Source of the DNA: a virus
Reading direction: 5' to 3' (one strand)
IMG/VR virus record: IMGVR_UViG_3300018933_000008
Location: 1 to 46,067 of that record
Length of the DNA stretch: 46,067 bases
This document shows, piece after piece, positions 38,778-45,716 of the stretch (position 1 is its first letter; each line of letters opens with the position of its first letter). The notes below the pieces were generated by a model. That model was not told where the DNA came from, ran no database searches, and saw only the letters and a program-made list of their open reading frames with translations. The position numbers were made by a program, and so were the translations under genes.

Positions 38778-39022
38778 AATCGCTCGAGGGCGAGATGCTC
38801 GTGGTTTGGATCCTCAGGCATTACGAAATGTACTTCGAGCAATTGTCTCAGCAGGAGCGCTCTTATGAGCGGAGCCTGTTCACGGCCCTAAGGCAACACA
38901 TTGAGGCCAACGCGGTCATCTTCGGCGCAAGCGACACAGCTATGCGCACAGCAATCGAACGAGAGAGGGCGGAGCTGATCAAACGGATCGGCCCTCTCAT
39001 GCTCCCGGTGAAAGGAAACTAG
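38774..39022 (+). CDS. Hypothetical 82-residue protein
   Basis: GTG start overlapping the previous stop. Helical: KSLEGEMLVVWILRHYEMYF, RSYERSLFTALRQHIEANAV and RTAIERERAELIKRIGPLML. No motif or membrane span. Function unknown. Confidence 0.5.
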   Translation: MKSLEGEMLVVWILRHYEMYFEQLSQQERSYERSLFTALRQHIEANAVIFGASDTAMRTAIERERAELIKRIGPLMLPVKGN

Positions 39023-39505
39023 ATGGACAGGTGGAAGATCGTTCAGGTGGTGGGCGACATGCCAGCCTATGTGTTGGCCTGCGGTGACAACACTCGCGTG
39101 ATCTCAGGGGTGCCCCCGGGTACACCAATCGAGCGCGTATGGGAGCTGGCCAAGGCGGACTGCGATCGCCGAAACATACTCCTCGATCATCGCGAGCACG
39201 TTAAGACGCTAGAAGCGCGGCTGAGCGTGTTTGAGGACTTCGCAAAGGGCGTGGTTGATGGGTGCGTGGATGAAACGCTGGACGGGACTCCAGTATGCGG
39301 CGAATGCGGCTGCGAGCTGGTTGGCTGGAACCCAGACATGGACGCAGACAAGCAGGTTGCTCGTGCAGAGCACAATGGCGACTGCATCACGGCGCAGGCA
39401 ATGCGCGCGCTCCTTGGCGCTCCGGAGGTAAAGCGACCGCCCGTGTTTCACGTGGAAAGAGCCCTGCCCATCTTTCAAGACAGCTTACTGGAGGCCCTGC
39501 GATGA
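39023..39505 (+). CDS. Hypothetical protein with C-x-x-C-x-C site
   Basis: 160 residues. The N-terminal part is alpha/beta-like (DRWKIVQVVGDMPAYVLACG), followed by a helix (HREHVKTLEARLSVFEDFAK) and TPVCGECGCELVGWNPD, then HNGDCITAQAMRALLG, which could form a Cys/His zinc site. It starts directly after the previous stop. The same W-K/R-x-V-x-V start appears in the protein at 41330, so the two may share an ancestral N-terminus. Confidence 0.55.
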   Translation: MDRWKIVQVVGDMPAYVLACGDNTRVISGVPPGTPIERVWELAKADCDRRNILLDHREHVKTLEARLSVFEDFAKGVVDGCVDETLDGTPVCGECGCELVGWNPDMDADKQVARAEHNGDCITAQAMRALLGAPEVKRPPVFHVERALPIFQDSLLEALR

Positions 39506-39879
39506 CTCGCGGTGAAGCGATAAAGGCGTTGATTGCGGGCAAGAAGGTGGAACGGTTCAATGTTGACACCGCTGGCGAGTCTATCTGGCCCCTCCGTTGG
39601 GACGACCAGGGTGGGCTTCTGGTTCTGTTCAAGGGCCATTGGGTCATCGAATGCGGGTTTATCGACAGCAACGCCGGGGACTTCAAATACCGCGAAATCT
39701 GGGAGCCCCGCATATTCCTGGACGTCTGGGAGGAAGTCCGGACGTTCGAGGAGGCGGAGCCGGCGGGGGCTGCACAGGGCCGACCATTGGCTGTGTACGT
39801 CGATAAAGGTGGATTCTTGAACACCGCGCCCGTTGAGTACCTCAGCGGCTACTGGGCCAAGCGAAAGGCCGGCAAATGA
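39502..39879 (+). CDS. Hypothetical phage protein, Thoeris/SSB-unrelated small beta type
   Basis: 125 residues. MTRGEAIKALIAGKKVERFN, PLRWDDQGGLLVLFKGHWVI and YREIWEPRIFLDVWEEVRTF. The start resembles small phage proteins that begin with a helix and G-K-K-V followed by beta strands, whose function is not established. The call only notes that I see no relation to known defence or SSB families. ATG overlaps the previous stop. Confidence 0.5.
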   Translation: MTRGEAIKALIAGKKVERFNVDTAGESIWPLRWDDQGGLLVLFKGHWVIECGFIDSNAGDFKYREIWEPRIFLDVWEEVRTFEEAEPAGAAQGRPLAVYVDKGGFLNTAPVEYLSGYWAKRKAGK

Positions 39880-40544
39880 ACCTCACCACATGGCAGCGCA
39901 ACGTCCAGACCTTCCACCTGGCGCTCGGGCTTGAGAGCGGCAACTACGCCGCGCCTATGCCACTCTCGGGGGCAAGGCTCGAGCTGCGCGCGCGGCTCCT
40001 TGATGAGGAGGTGGGCGAGTTGGCCGTGGCTCACAATAGACACGACCTGATCGAGATCATTGATGCTCTGATCGACCTGGCATACATCACGCTCGGGGCC
40101 TTCGATGTGGCCGGCATGGTGGCTGACTCGCGGTTCATGGAGATCATAGCGAGCGGCTCCTACCGCCACACGGCCCCCTTCACTATCCGCTGCTCTGATG
40201 AGCTGCGAGCGGTCGAGTCAGACGGCCGCGCGATCGTGTCCGTAATGTACGTGGAATACAACCGGGGTTGGGCCTTCCAGCGGTTTGATCTCCTGGATGA
40301 CCTCCTCAAGCAGATAGCACGGGCGTTCACGTCCCTGCGCCTTGATCCCAGACCGTTTTGGAATGAGGTGCATCGCTCAAATCTTGCCAAGGCGGGCGGC
40401 CCAATCATCCAGGGGAAGCAACGCAAGCCCACGGGATGGACGCCTCCCGATATCGCAGGCGTTCTGATCGCACAGGGAGTCGAGATCGAAGATAGGGAGA
40501 TAAGCCATGGAATCCAAAGCAGTCAGCATCACAACAGCCCTTAA
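39876..40544 (+). CDS. MazG-like all-alpha NTP pyrophosphohydrolase
   Basis: 222 residues. LLDEEVGELAVA (Glu44, Glu45, Glu48) and LIEIIDALIDLAYITLG (Glu60, Asp63) form the E-x-x-E...E-x-x-D metal site of the MazG/phosphoribosyl-ATP pyrophosphohydrolase fold. The C-terminal FWNEVHRSNLAKAGG and KPTGWTPPDI match the second half of the phage type. Between them (about 85-155) is an extra beta-rich segment. It may clear non-canonical nucleotides or signalling nucleotides such as ppGpp. It overlaps the following gene by 38 bp. Confidence 0.75.
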   Translation: MNLTTWQRNVQTFHLALGLESGNYAAPMPLSGARLELRARLLDEEVGELAVAHNRHDLIEIIDALIDLAYITLGAFDVAGMVADSRFMEIIASGSYRHTAPFTIRCSDELRAVESDGRAIVSVMYVEYNRGWAFQRFDLLDDLLKQIARAFTSLRLDPRPFWNEVHRSNLAKAGGPIIQGKQRKPTGWTPPDIAGVLIAQGVEIEDREISHGIQSSQHHNSP

Positions 40545-41082
40545 GCGCGCCGGCTCCACGGCCCTCCGTGACATGAGGGCCGAGGCCAAGAAGCGGATCC
40601 GCGAGAAGAAGAACATCAAGGCGAAGGACGTGGCGAAGGCGATCCACATACAGCGCCCGCGGCGTGTGGTGGGTGGAGCTCCGGCATCATGGGCGGTCAA
40701 CTTCAGTGGCGGGATCGTGCGGCTCGCGGCCTATCCCCATCGGCAAAACAAGCAGGGTGTGTCGGTGAAGATCAACAAGGGCGGCGGCGCCACGCTGATC
40801 AAGAGCGGCTTTATCGCAACGATGCGCAGCGGCCACAAGGGCGTCTTTGTCCGCGTGAAGGGTGCCGGAGCGAAAGGCGGACGGCGTCGGAAGAGCGGCC
40901 TCGTAAGCAGGTTGCCAATCAGAGCCCCCTTTGGATCTCGGCCCGTTGATGCCTTGCTGCAGCCCGGGCGCGCGCAGCTGGTGGCGGACCGCGGCCTTAA
41001 GTCTTTCATGGACACGTTCAAGAGGCTTGGCCCTGGGGCGTACGAGATGTTGCCAGCGTTGTCGAAAGCGAGGATCGAGTAA
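40507..41082 (+). CDS. Minor tail protein Z-like, relocated
   Basis: 191 residues, ATG 40507 with GATAGGGAGATAAGCC before it. The Arg/Lys-rich helical start (RDMRAEAKKRIREKKNIKAK), GVSVKINKGGGATLIKSGFI, ATMRSGHKGVFVRVKG and a basic linker before RLPIRAPFGSRP follow the lambda gpZ (GPZ) pattern. gpZ links the tail to the head in lambda. Normally it lies between FII and U, about 32 kb away, where this genome has no such gene. Here it sits among accessory genes. Confidence 0.7.
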   Translation: MESKAVSITTALKRAGSTALRDMRAEAKKRIREKKNIKAKDVAKAIHIQRPRRVVGGAPASWAVNFSGGIVRLAAYPHRQNKQGVSVKINKGGGATLIKSGFIATMRSGHKGVFVRVKGAGAKGGRRRKSGLVSRLPIRAPFGSRPVDALLQPGRAQLVADRGLKSFMDTFKRLGPGAYEMLPALSKARIE

Positions 41083-41333
41083 TGGCATTTAGAGGCGAAC
41101 ACCGCGAGATCAGTTTCTTCGAGCGGCCCGAATCAGGGGATCCCGACATAACGTTCCGGCAAAACATTCCCGAGGCCGATCCCGGGATTTCTTGGAACCT
41201 GATCGGAACCGCGCCGACCGACGACACGAGGGTCTGGTTGCTGGTCCATGGCCAGGCCGTGCAAGGGAATCGCTTAAGCCCTGAGTTTGCTTTTGCGACA
41301 CATTGGGCGCTGATCACCGGGCCGCAGCGATGA
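41082..41333 (+). CDS. DUF551-like small protein
   Basis: 83 residues. The segment WNLIGTAPTDDTRVWLLVHG and FATHWALITGPQ matches the W-x-x-I-x-x-A-P-x-D...A-T-H-W pattern of DUF551, short proteins frequent in phage accessory regions with no known function. The ATG overlaps the gpZ-like stop by one base. Confidence 0.6.
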   Translation: MAFRGEHREISFFERPESGDPDITFRQNIPEADPGISWNLIGTAPTDDTRVWLLVHGQAVQGNRLSPEFAFATHWALITGPQR

Positions 41334-42157
41334 GCGAAACGAACGTGGATAAGTGGCGAGTGGACCGGGTGAACGAATGCGGAGAAGGCCGTTATCTCTG
41401 GAGGCTCGCCAGAGCGGGCGAAGTCCTGATCGATCCGGCTGTATTTGCGTCCTCCTTTGGCGAAGCGGCAACCCTCGCCCAGCAAGAATGCGACAAGCGC
41501 AACGACGAGCTTGACGCCGAGGTCCCGCCGGATGGGTTCGTCAAGGCGACAGTGCCGACGATACTGGACCATCAAAATCCGGATGATGAGAGAAAATGGT
41601 TCCTCGCCTGGGATGACGACAATGGCTACTCGTCATTGGAAGCCTCGGCGCTCTTGCCCGTGGGTACCATGTGGCTCGCGTTTGCGCCCTCGAAGCGGGA
41701 GGAGGACTTGGAGCGCAAATACAAAGGCGCTTGCATGCGTATCGCAGAGCTTGAAAACAAAACCAATTGCCTTGAAACAGAGGAGCGCCTGCGCGCGATT
41801 GCTATGCGCGAGAACTCTGATCTGCGCGACAAGGTCAAGGCGCTCGAGGCCGAGCGGGACGAGCTGAAACGTGGGCTCGCGGACTTAGGCTGGCTCGAGG
41901 TGCTGGAGCTGCGCAAGGTAGTCAAACAGCTCGAAGCAAAGATAGTCGATTTAAGCAATGACAACGCGAACCCAGGCGAGCCCGCCCCATCAAACGGCGT
42001 CGAGTGGGAGGAGGACAAGGAGGGGTGGTTCTGGTGGGTGGAGAGAGGGAAGAAGATGGCTGTACGTCACAATGGCAAATGGAGTTGGGTGTCTGAGCGG
42101 ACAGATAGCAGCTCCACCGAAGACGTGCGCGTGCGTCCCAAGGGGTGGAGGCCGTGA
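41330..42157 (+). CDS. Hypothetical protein with coiled coil
   Basis: 275 residues. N-terminal domain DKWRVDRVNECGEGRYLWRL, a middle with DERKWFLAWDDDNGYSSLEA, a long coiled coil (about 120-200, LERKYKGACMRIAELENKTN to LRKVVKQLEAKIVDL) and a Trp-rich C-terminus (EDKEGWFWWVERGKKMAVRH). Three distinct parts suggest an oligomeric adaptor. ATG overlaps the previous stop. No family recognised. Confidence 0.55.
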   Translation: MSETNVDKWRVDRVNECGEGRYLWRLARAGEVLIDPAVFASSFGEAATLAQQECDKRNDELDAEVPPDGFVKATVPTILDHQNPDDERKWFLAWDDDNGYSSLEASALLPVGTMWLAFAPSKREEDLERKYKGACMRIAELENKTNCLETEERLRAIAMRENSDLRDKVKALEAERDELKRGLADLGWLEVLELRKVVKQLEAKIVDLSNDNANPGEPAPSNGVEWEEDKEGWFWWVERGKKMAVRHNGKWSWVSERTDSSSTEDVRVRPKGWRP

Positions 42158-42444
42158 GTGTGCATCACGGCCGGTGTCACGACATGACCTGCGAAGGTGA
42201 ATGTACAGGAGTGGGCTCGGACGACAGGCCAATCCCGCCCGCAAATCAACATGGGTTTTACAATGACTTGGGGCCCAGCCAGTTCCGCGAAGCTTGGATG
42301 CTCAAGCTCGTTGAGTTGGCCGATGCGTATCGGGAGGCGGTGCTATTGGCTAACGCGTCTCCCATGGTTGATACGAGGAGCGCGGCGGCTGACGCGCTGA
42401 ATGCGCTGGAACGTCACGCCTACAACGAAGGGAAGGCGCCATGA
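42154..42444 (+). CDS. Hypothetical 96-residue protein
   Basis: GTG start overlapping the previous stop. A Cys/His-rich N-terminus (VHHGRCHDMTCEGECTG) may bind metal. The rest is helical (REAWMLKLVELADAYREAVL, AAADALNALERHAYNEGKAP). Unknown. Confidence 0.5.
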   Translation: MSVHHGRCHDMTCEGECTGVGSDDRPIPPANQHGFYNDLGPSQFREAWMLKLVELADAYREAVLLANASPMVDTRSAAADALNALERHAYNEGKAP

Positions 42445-42659
42445 GCCAGAAGCGGATTGGGGAATGGGTGCTCGATGATTATGACGGCTTCCAGGGGCCT
42501 GACCTTTTCAATAAGCGCCTTTGCATTTCAACTGGCGTCGAATGGCTGGACATACAAGCGGATGACAGCGGCACCGAGACTATCCCCCTCAACGCAATCA
42601 AGGCCCTAATCGCCGCGCATGAGGCGTGGCTGGCGAAACGGGAGGGCGAGGCGCCATGA
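42441..42659 (+). CDS. Hypothetical 72-residue protein
   Basis: Alpha/beta: RIGEWVLDDYDGFQGPDLFN, CISTGVEWLDIQADDSGTET and a helical end IKALIAAHEAWLAKREGEAP. ATGA overlaps at both ends. Unknown function. Confidence 0.5.
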   Translation: MSQKRIGEWVLDDYDGFQGPDLFNKRLCISTGVEWLDIQADDSGTETIPLNAIKALIAAHEAWLAKREGEAP

Positions 42660-43114
42660 ACCGACAACAGCGAAGAGCCGGCCTATCGACCGCGCGTGCA
42701 CGCAAGTCCTGGGAGTGGCAATCAAAGAACCGCGCGCAACTGGCCGCTGAGGGAGGCGGAGTGGCCCTGGCGACCACCTGGCGCAACCTCCAGACGGCAT
42801 ACCTGAACGACTTCTATTCGGTGCAGGTCTATCACGTGGAGACGGATTGGGGCCAAGTGACCCACGCGATCGTGAGGGAACATGAGGAGCGGGAGCCACC
42901 CTGGCGTGATCTCCAGCGCATCAAAAACGAGCTGTTCGGATCAGAGAGAGTGGCGGTGCAGGTCTATCCGCGCGTAACCGAGGTGGTGGATCAGGCGAAC
43001 CTCTATCACCTGTGGCTGTTGCCCGTGGGCATGAGCCTACCCTTCGGGCTCCATACCTTTGCCAGTGGCATTGGGATCTGTTCCACCGTTGATGAATTGG
43101 AGCCCACTCCATGA
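42656..43114 (+). CDS. DUF7694-like phage protein
   Basis: 152 residues. A basic N-terminus (NRQQRRAGLSTARARKSWEW) is followed by WRDLQRIKNELFGSERVAVQ, VYPRVTEVVDQANLYHLWLL and PVGMSLPFGLH. The second half matches a family of small phage proteins with the W-x-x-L-Q-x-I-K-N-E-L...Y-H-L-W core. Function not established. Confidence 0.6.
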   Translation: MNRQQRRAGLSTARARKSWEWQSKNRAQLAAEGGGVALATTWRNLQTAYLNDFYSVQVYHVETDWGQVTHAIVREHEEREPPWRDLQRIKNELFGSERVAVQVYPRVTEVVDQANLYHLWLLPVGMSLPFGLHTFASGIGICSTVDELEPTP

Positions 43115-43551
43115 GGCCGACGCAATATCCAAGGATGCCGGCAATTGGGGATCAGGGAAAGCCTCCGGCCGTGCCATGCCCAAGCGGCGACCGACTGTGG
43201 AGCGATCGAGCGCTGAACAAGTACCAGTTAGACCCTTGGCCTGAACCGCCGCCGCGCAAGCGAGAGCCTCCGCCCGCGCCGACCCCAACCCTGCTCCCCA
43301 GATCAATGCGCGAGATGCAGGAGGCGGACGAGCGAAAGGCACTGCAAACGCCGTTTGAGGCCTACTGGGCTGATTGCGAACGCATGGCAGACGAGATGCT
43401 TGCGGTACGACCGTTGCCGCCATTTGACCCGGATCTAATGGAGATCCAGGGGCGGATCGGAGATCTTGATTTCGCGCGCACGATCCTCTGCGCCTTAACG
43501 CTGGCTGCGGCTGCCGTTGGTTGGTTCTTGTACCTGACGGGGGCCAGATGA
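43111..43551 (+). CDS. Membrane-anchored hypothetical protein
   Basis: 146 residues. Pro-rich N-terminal half (WPEPPPRKREPPPAPTPTLL), a helical middle and a C-terminal membrane segment (ILCALTLAAAAVGWFLYL) ending in TGAR. It is followed by another membrane peptide, so the two may act together. ATGA overlap at the start. Confidence 0.5.
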   Translation: MRPTQYPRMPAIGDQGKPPAVPCPSGDRLWSDRALNKYQLDPWPEPPPRKREPPPAPTPTLLPRSMREMQEADERKALQTPFEAYWADCERMADEMLAVRPLPPFDPDLMEIQGRIGDLDFARTILCALTLAAAAVGWFLYLTGAR

Positions 43552-43649
43552 AGCCGATCGTATACCTGGGCTGGGGCCTCCTAACGGGCCTCCTGATTGA
43601 AGCGTTCGCGATGACGATCGCGGGTTGCTTGGAATGGGTGGTCAGATGA
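43548..43649 (+). CDS. 33-residue membrane peptide
   Basis: MKPIVYLGWGLLTGLLIEAF, then AMTIAGCLEWVVR. One hydrophobic helix with Gly and one Cys. Both ends are ATGA overlaps, so start and stop are fixed by the neighbours. It may be the partner of the preceding membrane protein. Confidence 0.5.
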   Translation: MKPIVYLGWGLLTGLLIEAFAMTIAGCLEWVVR

Positions 43650-44167
43650 TGAGCAGAACGCTAGAAGTGGCCGAGCTGTTTGAGGAGGCGCAGGGATACG
43701 CTCCAACCAGGCGCCTGGCGTTTGCAGAGTTCGGACCCGACCCTCTGCTCGTCACGATTGAGAGCGGAACAGAGTTCTGGCGGCGCTGGAGGGAGGAGCT
43801 GGGGCCGGCGTACAAGCTCTACAAGGCCTTTGTTGACAAGATGTGGGCCACCAGGAACAGGGAGCGAATACGCCTCACGGAGCGTGCCAGGCGCCGAAGA
43901 AAAGGGATTCCGCCGCGTCGGACTGCGATGCCTCCAGAGGAGCGCAAGCGTCGGAAGCGCGAGTCTCGCGCGGTGTGGGCGAAGCGCAACAAAGACAAGG
44001 TCTCGGCCTACAACAAGGCCTACGGTGCAAAGTATTACGCGGCCAAGCGAGAGAAGATCCTGGCCGCCCAACGCGCCCTACGAGAGGACCCGAGCAAGCG
44101 CAAGAGGCCTTTTAAGCCTCGGGAGAAGACCTTGGGAGGAGATGGGCATGGGCAACAGGGCCAGTAG
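43646..44167 (+). CDS. Hypothetical basic protein
   Basis: 173 residues. The N-terminal 60 residues are mixed (VAELFEEAQGYAPTRRLAFA), the rest extremely Arg/Lys-rich (ERARRRRKGIPPRRTAMPPE, KREKILAAQRALREDPSKRK), which suggests binding to nucleic acid. The end overlaps the next gene by 20 bp. Family not recognised. Confidence 0.5.
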   Translation: MMSRTLEVAELFEEAQGYAPTRRLAFAEFGPDPLLVTIESGTEFWRRWREELGPAYKLYKAFVDKMWATRNRERIRLTERARRRRKGIPPRRTAMPPEERKRRKRESRAVWAKRNKDKVSAYNKAYGAKYYAAKREKILAAQRALREDPSKRKRPFKPREKTLGGDGHGQQGQ

Positions 44168-44657
44168 GAAGAAGAACCTGGTGGGCCGGGTCGTTGGCGG
44201 CCGCAAAAAGATAAGAGCGCGACTGAAGCACGCAGAGCAAATGCCGTTCGCCATGACGAAGGACAAAGAGCCGCCCCTTCCGACGGGATGCATGAAAGCA
44301 ACAGAGGCGGAAGCGGAGGATGCGCAGCTGGATCGCGAGCTTGCGTTTCGCGAAGCGGCCGATCCTGCGCTTATGCCCATGCTTCAGATAGCGGTGCCGA
44401 TGTGGATGGAGCGCCACCGGACGGCGTCGTTTGAAACGCTGAAGGAACGGGCGGCCGCTTGCGCTGAGAAGATCTCGCGTGGTGACGCGATAGAGAGGAG
44501 AGTCAAGCGAGGTGCTTCCGCTAGCCTCTTTAATGCCATCGCTGAAGGCCTCGCAGTGGCAACTCTTAACAGCCCAGATGGCAGCCTGAGCTGGTGTGGC
44601 CTGCGTTTCAGTAGAGATTTCGATCTGCCAGTCGCTGCTGATGAGGCGAAGTCATGA
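44148..44657 (+). CDS. Hypothetical 169-residue protein
   Basis: ATG 44148 is chosen over ATG 44142 because GGAGG is then 8-9 nt away. A basic start (RASRKKNLVGRVVGGRKKIR), a helical middle with PMLQIAVPMWMERHRTASFE and a small alpha/beta end (SPDGSLSWCGLRFSRDFDLP). Unknown function. Confidence 0.5.
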   Translation: MGNRASRKKNLVGRVVGGRKKIRARLKHAEQMPFAMTKDKEPPLPTGCMKATEAEAEDAQLDRELAFREAADPALMPMLQIAVPMWMERHRTASFETLKERAAACAEKISRGDAIERRVKRGASASLFNAIAEGLAVATLNSPDGSLSWCGLRFSRDFDLPVAADEAKS

Positions 44658-44833
44658 AGTGCGCGAGGTGTGGCGAAGAACGGCACGCGAGCCAGTGCGC
44701 TCATTTTACGTGCAAGGTTTGCGGCGAAAGCCTCGCTAACTGCTTCCACTGCGACGGTCAACCGTATCCAGCCGTCGACGCTTTCAGGCGTGATCACGTG
44801 TGCGATGAGTTGGCCATGCGGAGGGAGAAATAG
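44654..44833 (+). CDS. 59-residue multi-zinc-finger protein
   Basis: MKCARCGEERHASQCAHFTC, KVCGESLANCFHCDG, then a short end with a last HVC. Ten Cys and several His in 59 residues give at least two C-x-x-C pairs plus more, enough for two metal sites. It is likely a compact zinc protein that binds nucleic acid or protein. ATG overlaps the previous stop. Confidence 0.6.
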   Translation: MKCARCGEERHASQCAHFTCKVCGESLANCFHCDGQPYPAVDAFRRDHVCDELAMRREK

Positions 44834-44836
44834 AAC

Positions 44837-45103
44837 ATGTATTCGAACGACACGAAGCCCGAAGTCACTGTGACGGCAAATTTCAAGACGCCCGAGAGTG
44901 CGATCTGGGCCATGAAGCTTATAGATCTCGCTCAAACACTCGAGGAATCCACGCGCCGCTATCGCATGAGCAAAGCGCGGTGCGAGGAGGACCGGTCGGA
45001 CGCGCCCGATCCAGAGACACTGGAAGCCTACAAGGAGCGTCGCGATAGAGCTCAGGCCGAGCTACTTGCTCACGCCCTTGCGGGTGGAAAGTGCCACCGA
45101 TGA
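44837..45103 (+). CDS. Hypothetical 88-residue helical protein
   Basis: Starts 3 nt after the previous stop with GGAGGGAGAAATAGAAC before the ATG. A beta-like start (PEVTVTANFKTPES) then helices (AIWAMKLIDLAQTLEESTRR, RRDRAQAELLAHALAGGKCH). Unknown. Confidence 0.5.
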   Translation: MYSNDTKPEVTVTANFKTPESAIWAMKLIDLAQTLEESTRRYRMSKARCEEDRSDAPDPETLEAYKERRDRAQAELLAHALAGGKCHR

Positions 45104-45405
45104 GTGCCGAGGCATCTTTTCACAACGTCCTGCGCATCAAGGGAGGGCTCATTCGCTGGTCAAGCTTCTGGCTTGGATGGATCGCTTGTGCGTGGCTTGG
45201 CGTGCTCACGCCAGGGTCATTTTCGTGGTGGAAGGTTGCCGTCATGCTCGGGAGCACTGCCACATGGTTGTGGGTTGCGTCCCGCGAGCGCAAGCAATCG
45301 GTGAAGGCTGCTGTGGCCGCGGTGGACAGCTTATGTGCCCACCTGAAAAGGGACACGGACCATCCATCAGCCACGGGCCCTAGCAAGCCGCCGAGGGTGC
45401 ACTGA
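45100..45405 (+). CDS. Small membrane protein
   Basis: 101 residues with two membrane spans (WSSFWLGWIACAWLGVL and WWKVAVMLGSTATWLWVA) and a basic, Pro-ended C-terminus. It could be an accessory holin or a superinfection-type protein. The sequence gives no further clue. ATGA overlap at its start, one-base overlap at its end. Confidence 0.5.
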   Translation: MSAEASFHNVLRIKGGLIRWSSFWLGWIACAWLGVLTPGSFSWWKVAVMLGSTATWLWVASRERKQSVKAAVAAVDSLCAHLKRDTDHPSATGPSKPPRVH

Positions 45406-45716
45406 TGAGCTGGGCCACTCCCTATGTCAAACAGCTCATGGCGGGCAAGACCGTCTCCTTTAGGCCTAGCGGCAACTCCATGGCGCCGCGGATCAAGTCC
45501 GGGCAGCTGTGCACGGTTGAGCCGCTTTCCCCTGACCACTGCTGTCTCATCCCGGGGGACGTGGTGTTGTGCAAGGTGGGAGCGGCGCAGTATTACCTCC
45601 ACCTCGTGCAGGAGGTCCAGGGCGATCGCTACCTAATCGGCAACAACCGAGGGGGCGTCAACGGCTGGCTGAAGGCAAGCAGCATCTATGGGCGCTTGGT
45701 GAGGTTGGACCCATGA
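45405..45716 (+). CDS. Stand-alone S24/S26-type peptidase
   Basis: 103 residues. PSGNSMAPRIKSGQ holds the nucleophile Ser25, and PGDVVLCKVG the general base Lys57, the Ser/Lys dyad of LexA/CI-type and signal peptidases. YLIGNNRGGVNGWLKASSIY continues the beta fold. There is no DNA-binding domain and no membrane anchor. It might cleave a phage repressor in trans, or be a repressor remnant. It lies next to last before the genome end. Confidence 0.7.
   Translation: MSWATPYVKQLMAGKTVSFRPSGNSMAPRIKSGQLCTVEPLSPDHCCLIPGDVVLCKVGAAQYYLHLVQEVQGDRYLIGNNRGGVNGWLKASSIYGRLVRLDP

Noticed and set aside
44148-44657. Longer 325-codon frame from 43680 covering this gene
   Set aside because: The upstream part overlaps the 43646 gene in another frame and is Arg-rich out-of-frame translation. 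A proper ribosome site exists only for ATG 44148.
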